From NCBI GenBank assembly GCA_003155655.1, contig PMDS01000091.1, positions 16,765-80,764 on the forward strand: DNA of 64,000 nt. The letters run 5' to 3'. The notes beneath the pieces were generated by a model. The model did not search any database and was not told the origin of the DNA. It was given only the letters and a program-made list of their open reading frames with translations. The stretch comes from Melioribacter sp. GTDB lineage: Bacteria > Bacteroidota > Ignavibacteria > Ignavibacteriales > Melioribacteraceae. A program made the translations under genes and the position numbers. Of the stretch, positions 50,069-57,340 are shown in pieces. Every line of letters begins with the position of its first letter. Within the stretch, counting starts at the first letter, position 1.

Positions 50069-50302
50069 TTATATCCGTTTTTTCTTAATTCCGATTTTAT
50101 TTGAGTTGATTTTACTATATACAAGAATTATCGCCCCATAAAATGAAATCACAATTATGATCAAAAAATTTCCACCTAGATTCAGGTTAGTAAATAAATC
50201 ATGTGGCACTAAAGCAGCAGCAAAACATATGGTAAAAGAATTTAATTTCAGTTTCGGATTCTTAAATTTCTCGACGCGTGTTTTTAAATCATGTTTCAAC
50301 AT
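50069..50302 (-). CDS. Small membrane protein, 77 aa, unknown function
   Basis: Not recognised. The frame opens with a GTG at 50314 that overlaps the TGA of the adaptor gene, or with the ATG at 50302 preceded by AAGTGAG; I prefer the ATG. The N-terminal part is basic (MLKHDLKTRVEKFKNPKLKLN), followed by a weakly hydrophobic stretch (SFTICFAAALV), a membrane helix (NFLIIIVISFYGAIILVYS) and a basic end (GIKKKRI). It sits between the adaptor and P20, with 18 nt to P20, so it is cotranscribed and could be a small subunit of that complex. The tight packing is the main argument that it is real. Confidence 0.55.
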   Translation of the reverse strand: MLKHDLKTRVEKFKNPKLKLNSFTICFAAALVPHDLFTNLNLGGNFLIIIVISFYGAIILVYSKINSNKIGIKKKRI

Positions 50303-50310
50303 GGTTTTGC

Positions 50311-51558
50311 TCACTTTAGAATTAATTTTTCAATGTCACCATAATTTTCATATGAGGAAGTAACAACCTTCTCTCCTTCTTTAAGTCCATCAAGCAGTTC
50401 AAAGTATAAAGGATTTTGCCTGCCAATTTTAATTTGACGTTTCTCAGCATAAGTTTCGGATTTATCAACGACAAAAATCCATTGCCCGCCGGTTGTTGTA
50501 AAGAAACCGCCGTTTTCAACTAAAAGCGCTTCTGAAAGATCGCCAAGCTGTAATTTAATGTGAACAGTCTGCCCTCTTCTAATACCTGCAGGTTGATTAC
50601 CATTAAATACTAAATCGGCAAAAAATCTTCCATTTAAAACCTGGGGATATACAGTTTTTATATTAAGAATATATGTTGCACCGTTGAATTCATATTCGCC
50701 GGTTAATCCTTCATGAACTTTAGATATGTAATGCTCATCAATCTCTGCACGTATCTTATAAGAATCTGTATTATCAATTTGACCAAGTTTATAACCCGGC
50801 ATAACAGACTGTCCGATCTCGGCAGATAAAGATGTAAGCTGACCCTTAATCGGGGCTTTGACAGTTAAGCTTGCCAGTTGATTTTGAATTAATTGTAAAT
50901 ATGATTTAGAACGTTCAACATTTGACTGGCTCTGCTCTAAAAGCTGCTGATTAGTAAGAGAATCTTGTTTCAAAACCTCAACCATCAATTCCTTGTTTTT
51001 TAATAAAGATTCATACAACTCTTTATTATCTTCATAGTCATACTTTGTACCTAATCCTTTTTCATACAGCGCTTTGCTCAAGTCATACTTTCTTTTCTGA
51101 CTGGTAAGGTTAACATTAATTTGCAGCAATTGACTTTCTTTACTGAGCCGGTTCTGCTCAAAAGTTAATCTAGCCAAGCGAAGCTGGCTTTCGGAAGACA
51201 TAAAATTAGATTCGGTGTTCATAACCTGAAGAGATAAATTAGGGTTATCAAGTTTTACAATAGCATCACCAACTTTTAACATTGCCCCTTCCTGAACATA
51301 TTTTTCAAGTATCCTTCCACCTTCAGATAAATCCAGATAAAATGTTTGGAAAGGTTCAATAGTGCCGGTTATTGGAATGAATTCCTGGAATTGTGCTTTT
51401 TTAACTTCTGAAATTGTTATTTTTTCTTTTTCAACATTCAGCTTGCTTTTATGATCGCTGAGAACAATGTAGGCTATAAATAAAATAAAAAGCGCTGCTC
51501 CAGCAAGCATTGAAATCTTTTTAATAGTCCATTTTTTCTTTTCAATTTGACGATCCAT
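50311..51558 (-). CDS. HlyD/MacA-type periplasmic adaptor (membrane fusion protein), 415 aa
   Basis: Bridges an inner-membrane ABC permease to the outer envelope in tripartite exporters. A single N-terminal membrane anchor (about residues 14-34, ISMLAGAALFILFIAYIVL) is followed by the first half of a barrel/lipoyl domain (ITGTIEPFQTFYLDLSEGGRILEKYVQEGAMLKVGDAIVKLDNP). Then come a long alpha-hairpin rich in Gln/Leu (about 110-235), the second lipoyl half (LTVKAPIKGQLTSLSAEIGQSVMPG) and C-terminal beta domains ending KEGEKVVTSSYENYGDIEKLILK. It is the first gene of the array. Its TGA overlaps the next reading frame. No TolC-like channel gene is in the window. Confidence 0.93.
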   Translation of the reverse strand: MDRQIEKKKWTIKKISMLAGAALFILFIAYIVLSDHKSKLNVEKEKITISEVKKAQFQEFIPITGTIEPFQTFYLDLSEGGRILEKYVQEGAMLKVGDAIVKLDNPNLSLQVMNTESNFMSSESQLRLARLTFEQNRLSKESQLLQINVNLTSQKRKYDLSKALYEKGLGTKYDYEDNKELYESLLKNKELMVEVLKQDSLTNQQLLEQSQSNVERSKSYLQLIQNQLASLTVKAPIKGQLTSLSAEIGQSVMPGYKLGQIDNTDSYKIRAEIDEHYISKVHEGLTGEYEFNGATYILNIKTVYPQVLNGRFFADLVFNGNQPAGIRRGQTVHIKLQLGDLSEALLVENGGFFTTTGGQWIFVVDKSETYAEKRQIKIGRQNPLYFELLDGLKEGEKVVTSSYENYGDIEKLILK

Positions 51559-51587
51559 ATTCCATCTTCTGTTTTTATTGAATTATT

Positions 51588-51603
51588 TTCAATTACTATG
51601 CCG
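51588..51603 (-). promoter_or_regulatory. Candidate sigma-54 (-24/-12) promoter for the permease array
   Basis: On the minus strand CGGCAT-AGTAA-TTGAA resembles the consensus TGGCAC-N5-TTGCA, keeping GGCA and TTG-A. The -12 GC is GA here, a real deviation. A start about 12 bp downstream would leave a leader of some 20 nt before the adaptor ATG at 51558. The two dyads at 51655-51690 would lie roughly 80-115 bp upstream, a normal distance for an NtrC-type activator. Confidence 0.4.
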
Positions 51604-51654
51604 TATCAAAAAACCTTAATTTTGCACATTATTTTAAGTTATTTCATAAACCGC

Positions 51655-51690
51655 CGTACGGAAGCGTTCACAGGTGTCCGTAACCGTACA
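51655..51690. promoter_or_regulatory. Tandem 16-bp dyads, likely binding sites of the response regulator
   Basis: Two imperfect dyads with the same layout: CGTACG-GAAG-CGTTCA (51655-51670) and TGTCCG-TAAC-CGTACA (51675-51690). Both fit roughly (T/C)GTnCG-N4-CGTnCA. Their starts are 20 bp apart, about two helical turns, so dimers would lie on one face of the DNA. The position between the array and the divergent sigma-54-type regulator gene makes them good activator sites. No other paired copy was found in the window. Confidence 0.55.
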
Positions 51691-51773
51691 ACATTCATTT
51701 AATTTTTATATTTTATCCGTTGATAATTCTGAAAATATTTTTAAACATGAACAATCAACTTTTGAGATTATAA

Positions 51774-53138
51774 ATGTCCAGCGTTTTAATTGTTGACGAC
51801 AATGAAGATGTTCTTCTAGCTGCCAGACTTTTGTTAAAGCCATATTGCACAGTTATAATTACAGAAAAAGAACCGGGCAAAATTCCATTTCTTTTAGCCC
51901 ATAATAATTTTGATATAATTTTTCTTGATATGAATTTTACCAGAGATATCACCAGTGGCAAAGAGGGCTTTCATTGGCTTAGAGAAATTTTGAATATGGA
52001 CTCACTGGCAGTAGTAATTTTGATGACCGCATATGGCGACGTTGAAACTGCCGTACGCGCCGTAAAGGAAGGGGCAACCGATTTTGTTTTAAAGCCCTGG
52101 CAAAATGAAAAATTACTTGCCACTTATTCGTCTGCACTAAAACTTAGAGAATCGCGAGTTGAACTTAATAGAATAAAGACAAGACAGAAATTTTTGAACG
52201 AAGAACAGGAATCCGGATTCAGTGAAATAATAGGTACTTCGGAAGCGATGAAGAAAGTTTTCAATACAATCTATAAGGTTGCAAGTACCAACGCCAACGT
52301 TTTAATCCTGGGAGAAAATGGGACGGGCAAAGAGCTTGTAGCTAGAGCGCTTCATAAAAATTCAAAGCGGAAAGATGAAGTTTTTGTAAATGTAGATATG
52401 GGTTCAATATCATCATCATTATTTGAAAGTGAGCTGTTTGGACATGTTAAGGGCGCTTTTACGGACGCCAAGGATGATAGACCGGGCAGATTCGAAATTG
52501 CAGCGGGGGGAACATTATTTCTAGACGAAATAGGAAATCTTTCACTTGAACTTCAGGCAAAATTATTATCGGCAATTCAGAATCAGGAAATTACAAGAGT
52601 AGGCTCCAATAAAACAATTAATACAAACATAAGATTAATTTGCGCAACCAACACACCAATATATGAACATGTTTCACAAAACAGGTTCCGTCAGGATTTG
52701 CTCTATAGAATTAACACAGTTGAAATACATTTGCCGACTTTAAAAGACCGGATTGGCGATATTCCCATTTTAGTTGAATATTTCCTTGTAATCTTTAAAA
52801 GAAAATATAACAAGCCGGATCTAATTGTTGAATCAGACATTATGAAAAAGCTTGAAAATTATTCATGGCCAGGAAATGTAAGAGAACTACAACATGCAAT
52901 TGAACGCTGTGTTATTTTATCAGATAATGATAAATTGAATACTACAGATTTATTTTTTAATACATCTCAATCAAAAAGCGAAGAACAAGAGATTGATACA
53001 TACAATCTTGAAGAGATTGAAAAAAATATAATCAGCAAAGCACTGCTGAAATTTGAAGGCAACATTTCAAAAGCTGCCAAGGAACTTGGCCTGACCAGAA
53101 CATCTTTGTATAGACGAATGGAGAAATACAGACTGTAA
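51774..53138 (+). CDS. NtrC-family sigma-54 response regulator, 454 aa
   Basis: Probable activator of the divergent array. Receiver domain about residues 3-120, with Asp8/Asp9 and the phosphorylation site Asp52 (IIFLDMNF), then [10 protein letters not shown] and the switch Lys in LKPW. AAA+ domain about 155-385 with Walker A GENGTGKE, Walker B FLDEIGN and [18 protein letters not shown] near the Arg fingers. The sigma-54 contact loop reads GAFTDA in place of GAFTGA. A C-terminal Fis-type helix-turn-helix ([20 protein letters not shown]) ends the protein. A TAA lies directly before the ATG, so no earlier start is possible; the ribosome site is weak. Its stop shares one base with the kinase start (TAATG). 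Confidence 0.95.
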   Translation: MSSVLIVDDNEDVLLAARLLLKPYCTVIITEKEPGKIPFLLAHNNFDIIFLDMNFTRDITSGKEGFHWLREILNMDSLAVVILMTAYGDVETAVRAVKEGATDFVLKPWQNEKLLATYSSALKLRESRVELNRIKTRQKFLNEEQESGFSEIIGTSEAMKKVFNTIYKVASTNANVLILGENGTGKELVARALHKNSKRKDEVFVNVDMGSISSSLFESELFGHVKGAFTDAKDDRPGRFEIAAGGTLFLDEIGNLSLELQAKLLSAIQNQEITRVGSNKTINTNIRLICATNTPIYEHVSQNRFRQDLLYRINTVEIHLPTLKDRIGDIPILVEYFLVIFKRKYNKPDLIVESDIMKKLENYSWPGNVRELQHAIERCVILSDNDKLNTTDLFFNTSQSKSEEQEIDTYNLEEIEKNIISKALLKFEGNISKAAKELGLTRTSLYRRMEKYRL

Positions 53139-54475
53139 TGAAAAATTTTAGGAAAAATCTTGTATTGAAGGTCATCTTACTTATTCTAGTGATCTACATT
53201 TTCTTCCTGCTTTACTTTAACAATCAAATTCTACTCACTTTTGTTACAGCTGGAATTATTATTTATCAAGTTTATTCATTAATTAAATATGTTGATAGAA
53301 CAAATAAAGAATTAACCAATTTTCTTCAATCAATCAATTACTCTGATTTCTCACAAAATTTAACTTTTGGCTCCCTTGGTAATTCTTTTAGGCAGCTGGC
53401 AGATGAATTCAATAATGTATTGGAAAAATTTAAACGCTTGAGAAACGAGAAAGAAGAAAGTCTTAATTATCTTGAAACTGTAATGCAGCATGTTGGCGTT
53501 GGATTGATCTCGTTTAGTGCCAACGGAAATGTTGAATTGATAAATCGTGCCGCTAAAAAAATGCTTGGTATCCATACTCTTAAAAATATACGTAACCTAA
53601 ATAGTATAAGTAATAATTTTGGCGATTACATTTTAGATCTACCAAGCAACAAGAAAATGGTACACCAAATCTCCATACATTCAGAAATAATTCAATTGCT
53701 ACTTTACTCAACAAAATTTGGAATGCGAAACCAGACATTTAAACTAGTTGCACTTCAAAATATATTACCAGAATTGGAAGAAAAAGAGATAGAAGCTTAT
53801 CAGAAGCTGATAAGGGTATTGACACATGAGATTATGAACTCAGTTACCCCAATATCATCACTTGCCTCTACAGTTGGTAATATGTTTGATACAATTAAGA
53901 ATAAATATGAAGGGATGGAAACAGATACAATTACTGATATTGCCTCTGCAATGCAGACTATTCAAAAAAGGAGCAATGGACTTGTAAGCTTTGTAGAAAA
54001 ATACCGGAGCTTAACTAAAATACCAAAACCAAGTATACAGGTTGTTAAAGTTTCAGAATTATTTCAACGCATTAAAATATTAATGGAAACTGCTTTGAAA
54101 GGCAGTTTTATTACTTTTACTACAAACGCAGAGCCAAATAATCTTGAAATAGCTACTGATCCTGAATTACTTGAGCAGATATTAATAAATTTTCTCAATA
54201 ATTCAATTCAATCCCTAAAGGAGTCAAATGAGGGGATAATAACACTAAGCGCTAATATTGACGACCGCGGAAGAATTATTATTAATGTAAAAGATAACGG
54301 ACCGGGAATACCAGCAGAAATAATAGATAAAATTTTCATACCTTTTTTCAGTACAAAGAAAGAAGGTTCCGGAATCGGGTTAAGCATATCACAGCAAATT
54401 ATTCGCGCACTTGGCGGAACAATAAATGTTATTTCAGAACCCGCCAAAAATACAATTTTTACATTGCGCTTTTAA
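53138..54475 (+). CDS. Sensor histidine kinase, 445 aa, partner of the upstream regulator
   Basis: Two hydrophobic segments near the N-terminus (LVLKVILLILVIYIFFLLYF and LLTFVTAGIIIYQVYSLI) with only about five residues between them, so there is almost no periplasmic sensing domain. A coiled linker follows, then a PAS-like region (MQHVGVGLISFSANGNVELINRAAKKMLG). The phosphoacceptor is His230 in LTHEIMNSVTPISS. The ATPase domain has the N-box (EQILINFLNNSIQS), G1 (DNGPGIP) and G2 (GSGIGLSIS). Input is probably from within the membrane or cytoplasm. This compact membrane-sensor layout is common for kinases linked to ABC permease systems. The start overlaps the regulator stop. Confidence 0.94.
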   Translation: MKNFRKNLVLKVILLILVIYIFFLLYFNNQILLTFVTAGIIIYQVYSLIKYVDRTNKELTNFLQSINYSDFSQNLTFGSLGNSFRQLADEFNNVLEKFKRLRNEKEESLNYLETVMQHVGVGLISFSANGNVELINRAAKKMLGIHTLKNIRNLNSISNNFGDYILDLPSNKKMVHQISIHSEIIQLLLYSTKFGMRNQTFKLVALQNILPELEEKEIEAYQKLIRVLTHEIMNSVTPISSLASTVGNMFDTIKNKYEGMETDTITDIASAMQTIQKRSNGLVSFVEKYRSLTKIPKPSIQVVKVSELFQRIKILMETALKGSFITFTTNAEPNNLEIATDPELLEQILINFLNNSIQSLKESNEGIITLSANIDDRGRIIINVKDNGPGIPAEIIDKIFIPFFSTKKEGSGIGLSISQQIIRALGGTINVISEPAKNTIFTLRF

Positions 54476-54511
54476 TTTATAATTTTTCTCTAATAGGATT
54501 AATCTTTAGGT

Positions 54512-54540
54512 TTGATTCTATAATTAAACATTGATATAAT
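54512..54540 (+). promoter_or_regulatory. Candidate sigma-70-type promoter for tRNA-Arg
   Basis: TTGATT (54512-54517), a 17-bp spacer and an exact TATAAT (54535-54540). Transcription would begin near 54547, leaving a leader of about 27 nt before the tRNA. A TTGACA at 54540 is also present, but its downstream partner would start inside the tRNA, so it is less likely. Confidence 0.5.
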
Positions 54541-54573
54541 TGACAGTATTCTTAATAAACAAATTAAATAAAT

Positions 54574-54647
54574 GCGCCTGTAGCTCAACTGGACAGAGCA
54601 TTAGACTTCGGATCTAAGGGTTGAGGGTTCGAATCCTTCCAGGCGTA
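54574..54647 (+). tRNA. tRNA-Arg (anticodon TCG)
   Basis: The 74-nt cloverleaf closes fully: acceptor GCGCCTG with CAGGCGT (a G-U pair at the end), D stem GCTC/GAGC, anticodon stem TTAGA/TCTAA with loop CTTCGGA, 5-nt variable loop, T stem GAGGG/CCTTC with loop TTCGAAT, discriminator A. Anticodon TCG reads CGA/CGN arginine codons. CCA is not encoded. Confidence 0.96.
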
Positions 54648-54655
54648 CAGAAAAT

Positions 54656-54729
54656 AATTGAGAATGGAGAATGCAAATTTCAAAATGAATGTATCTCAAT
54701 TCTCCATTCTAAATTCTCCATTCTCAATT
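54656..54729. repeat. Inverted repeat with 17-bp perfect arms between tRNA-Arg and tadA
   Basis: AATTGAGAATGGAGAAT (54656-54672) pairs perfectly with ATTCTCCATTCTCAATT (54713-54729). A third, partial copy of the right arm (ATTCTCCATTCT, 54699-54710) lies inside the loop. It has the look of a short non-coding repeat of the REP/MITE kind beside a tRNA gene. It could also fold in RNA and separate the tRNA from the tadA message. No coding potential. Confidence 0.75.
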
Positions 54730-54736
54730 GCTTAAT

Positions 54737-55207
54737 ATGATTTTTCCTGAACACGTTTATAAATTTATGTTTGCGGCGCTAAATGAAGCTGAAAAAGCTT
54801 TTGAGCAAGATGAAGTGCCAATTGGAGCAGTTGTTGTTCATCAGAATAAAATTATTGGCCGGGGTTTTAATCAAACCGAGATGTTAAAAGACTCAACAGC
54901 GCATGCCGAGATGCTTGCAATTACTGCTGCTTCCAATCATTTACAATCAAAATTTCTTGATGAATGCGACCTTTATGTTTCAGTTGAACCGTGTGTAATG
55001 TGCAGCGGCGCTATACTTCTTTCACGAATTAATAATCTTTACTTTGCAACCTTTGAACCAAAATTTGGAGCATGCGGCTCACTTTTTAATATAATTGAAA
55101 GCAACAAATACAACCACAAACCAAATGTTTTTTCAGGAATTTATACTGAAGAATCAAAAACCTTACTCGAAAAATTTTTTCAGAAAAAAAGAGTACAAGC
55201 AAAATGA
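54737..55207 (+). CDS. tadA: tRNA-specific adenosine deaminase TadA, 156 aa
   Basis: Zinc enzyme that deaminates A34 to inosine in the anticodon of tRNA-Arg(ACG). Zinc and catalytic residues are visible: HAE (His56, Glu58) and PCVMC (Cys86, Cys89). The common GAVVV, GRGFN and VEPC blocks are present and the length is normal. The frame is open to a TTG at 54728, but the ATG at 54737 is chosen because the TTG lies inside the arm of the inverted repeat. No clear ribosome site precedes either. It ends in TGA. Its placement after a tRNA-Arg(TCG) gene is probably incidental. Confidence 0.94.
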   Translation: MIFPEHVYKFMFAALNEAEKAFEQDEVPIGAVVVHQNKIIGRGFNQTEMLKDSTAHAEMLAITAASNHLQSKFLDECDLYVSVEPCVMCSGAILLSRINNLYFATFEPKFGACGSLFNIIESNKYNHKPNVFSGIYTEESKTLLEKFFQKKRVQAK

Positions 55208-55291
55208 GCTAATTGGCATCTTGAAGCAATTCTGTTTAATTTAGTATTTAAAATAATTCACATTACTTTCCATTAATTAATCAAATTTATT

Positions 55292-55939
55292 ATGCAAATA
55301 ATTATTTTCGGCGCCCCGGGCGTAGGTAAAGGAACACAGGCAAAAATACTAGCTTCCAAGTTAAATATAGCTCATATATCTACAGGAGATATTTTAAGAG
55401 AAGCGATCAAAAAAGGGACAGATACAGGAATGAAAGCAAAAGCTATTGTTGAAACCGGAGGACTGGTTCCAGATGATATTATGGGCGGGATCATTAAAGA
55501 TGCGTTAAAAGAAGACCGTTGTAAAAATGGCTACATTCTTGACGGATTTCCACGTACAATTGAACAGGCTAAAATTCTTAGTGCAATTCTCAATGAATTG
55601 AAAGTTGAAAAACTTACTTTAATTAAACTTGACGCTGATGATCAAGTAATAATTTCACGTTTATCAAACCGGTTGGTATGCAGTAAATGCGGGAACATTA
55701 TTGTAAAATCCAACTATTCATCAAATTTCAATTGTCCGGTTTGTAAATCAGTTGATAGTTACATCAAAAGAAAAGATGATGATGAAGAAGTTATCAGGAA
55801 AAGACTGAAGTTATATCATGACACAACTTCACCTGTATTTAACTACTACAAGGACAAAGCAGAGATTGTTGAAATTAACGGAACAGAGAGTATAGACAAT
55901 ATTACCAAAAATATTTTAGTAAAAATGGGGAAGGGCTAA
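55292..55939 (+). CDS. adk: Adenylate kinase, 215 aa
   Basis: Catalyses ATP + AMP to 2 ADP. P-loop GAPGVGKGT (residues 7-15), AMP-binding region STGDILREA, LDGFPRT (83-89), and a long-form LID with a zinc ribbon (Cys130, Cys133, Cys148, Cys151). Full length. It stands alone on the plus strand after an 84-nt gap and ends face to face with ftsE: the two stop codons share bases at 55936-55939, leaving no room for a terminator between them. Confidence 0.97.
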   Translation: MQIIIFGAPGVGKGTQAKILASKLNIAHISTGDILREAIKKGTDTGMKAKAIVETGGLVPDDIMGGIIKDALKEDRCKNGYILDGFPRTIEQAKILSAILNELKVEKLTLIKLDADDQVIISRLSNRLVCSKCGNIIVKSNYSSNFNCPVCKSVDSYIKRKDDDEEVIRKRLKLYHDTTSPVFNYYKDKAEIVEINGTESIDNITKNILVKMGKG

Positions 55940-56616
55940 TCGCTCTCCCCTTTTTTCTTTATAAATACTTTAACAGCGCGTCCTCCATCAAGCCTGATAA
56001 TTTTCGACTCAAATTTTCTTATGAGTTCATAATTATGAGTAGCAAAAATTACTGTTGTTCCCCTAGAATTGATTTTTTTCAGAATATCCATAATTTCTTC
56101 CGAAGTTTCAGGATCGAGATTTCCTGTTGGTTCATCTGCAAGAACTAAAAAAGGATCGTTAATAATTGCGCGGGCAATAGCTACGCGTTGTTTTTCGCCG
56201 CCCGATAATTGATTCGGCATATTGTTTTGTTTATGGGCTAAACCAACATCAGAAAGAGCGTGAAGGATTTTTCTTTTGATCTGTTTTCCTTGAACACCGG
56301 TAACCTGTAATACGAAAGCCAGATTGTCATAAACATTTCTATCATGTAATAATTGAAAATCTTGAAATACCATTCCAATTTTTCTACGAAGGAACGGTAT
56401 ATCTTTTTCTGTAATTTTATCAGAAGAGTATTGACCAACGTTAACTGTTCCGGAATCAGGAAGGATTTCCATGTAAATCATTTTTAATAATGTAGTTTTT
56501 CCTATACCGCTTTTCCCTATCAAAAATATCAGCTCACCCTGTTCAACTTGAAGATTGAGATCATCAAAAACCGGCTGATTAGTATATTTAAAATCTACAT
56601 GGCTAAATGTCAGCAT
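55936..56616 (-). CDS. ftsE: FtsE-type ABC ATPase, 226 aa
   Basis: ATPase of the FtsEX complex that links cell division to peptidoglycan hydrolysis. Walker A GKSGIGKT (34-41), Q-loop MVFQDFQLL, signature LSGGEKQR (137-144), Walker B VLADEP and D-loop NLDP. The sequence is of the FtsE type ([23 protein letters not shown]) and clearly different from N1 and N2. Its start overlaps the methyltransferase gene upstream by 14 nt. No ftsX lies next to it: the gene ends at the convergent adk. It could in principle act with a non-FtsX permease, but FtsE is the best call. Confidence 0.88.
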   Translation of the reverse strand: MLTFSHVDFKYTNQPVFDDLNLQVEQGELIFLIGKSGIGKTTLLKMIYMEILPDSGTVNVGQYSSDKITEKDIPFLRRKIGMVFQDFQLLHDRNVYDNLAFVLQVTGVQGKQIKRKILHALSDVGLAHKQNNMPNQLSGGEKQRVAIARAIINDPFLVLADEPTGNLDPETSEEIMDILKKINSRGTTVIFATHNYELIRKFESKIIRLDGGRAVKVFIKKKGESD

Positions 56617-57340
56617 ATTTTTTCTTTTTCAGAATAAATTGGACTCTTTCACTTTCAGCACCGGCATTATCAAATGTAAATGCATTAAAACAATTATATA
56701 CATAAAAATTTGAATTATCTATGAAATCAAAATAATCTTCAAAGCGGAATATTTTCTGTTTGTGAATTTCTTCAACTTTCTTTCCATCGGCAAGAGCAAT
56801 TTCAAAATGATTATAATGAATTCTTTTTTCTATGTTATAAAAACTTTTCTGAATATAACTAATTCCCTGAGTTCTCCCTTTCCTGTTCAAGTATCTTTGA
56901 AGTTTCAGGCTGTTATTTTCTAAAGTCACATCAAAAGTAAATATACCTTTATCCGATAAGCAATAATCAACATTTTTAAATAAATTAAAATATTTTTCTT
57001 TTGTATTTAGATAGTTAATACTGTCAAAAGCAGAAAAGATGAAATCAAATTTAGTTTTGAAAGGAAGCATAGTCATATCACAGCAAATTCTTTTAACATT
57101 CCCATCAGGACAAGCCTGCAACATTGATAATGAAAGATCAGAGGAAATAATAAACTGAATTTTTTTTTGCAGTTTTGCAGCTAAAACGCTAGTCCCGCCG
57201 GCAAGTTCCAATACACTTATTTTTTTCTTATTTAATTCTCTACTAATCGAGTATATATAATCAGCCCATTTATTATAGTCGATTGAACGCATCAAATGGG
57301 GATAAATTAAAGCGAGGGCTGAATAATTTTTAACTGGCAT
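56603..57340 (-). CDS. Class I SAM-dependent methyltransferase, 245 aa
   Basis: Motif I is VLELAGGTSVLAAKL (about residues 42-56), followed by an acidic motif II (IISSDLSLSML), then CCDMTMLPF and a motif IV-like FDFIFSAFDSINYL. The downstream YRxxxxxDFI-type segment (FRFEDYFDFIDNSNFYVYNCF) resembles small-molecule methyltransferases of the methyltransf_25 type. Substrate not identifiable. It sits between pdxA (11-nt overlap) and ftsE (14-nt overlap), so it is translationally coupled to both. Confidence 0.85.
   Translation of the reverse strand: MPVKNYSALALIYPHLMRSIDYNKWADYIYSISRELNKKKISVLELAGGTSVLAAKLQKKIQFIISSDLSLSMLQACPDGNVKRICCDMTMLPFKTKFDFIFSAFDSINYLNTKEKYFNLFKNVDYCLSDKGIFTFDVTLENNSLKLQRYLNRKGRTQGISYIQKSFYNIEKRIHYNHFEIALADGKKVEEIHKQKIFRFEDYFDFIDNSNFYVYNCFNAFTFDNAGAESERVQFILKKKKYADI

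Noticed and set aside
1..51558. Many plus-strand open frames of 60-130 codons opposite the permeases
   Set aside because: They are shadows of the conserved minus-strand genes: they recur at the same family positions (for example opposite the KEIGIRKVLGAS segment) and lack ribosome sites or recognisable products.
1..51558. Regular 2.4-kb periodicity as a mobile element or phage array
   Set aside because: No transposase, integrase, terminal repeats or target duplications are visible; the period is simply the length of one permease gene.
51601..51640. Alternative -24/-12 promoter using GG before GTTTTTT and the GC in CGGCAT
   Set aside because: The GG and GC are 12 bases apart in place of 10, which does not fit sigma-54 spacing.
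54540..54569. TTGACA with TTAAAT as tRNA promoter
   Set aside because: The resulting start would fall at or inside the tRNA; the upstream TTGATT-N17-TATAAT pair is better placed.
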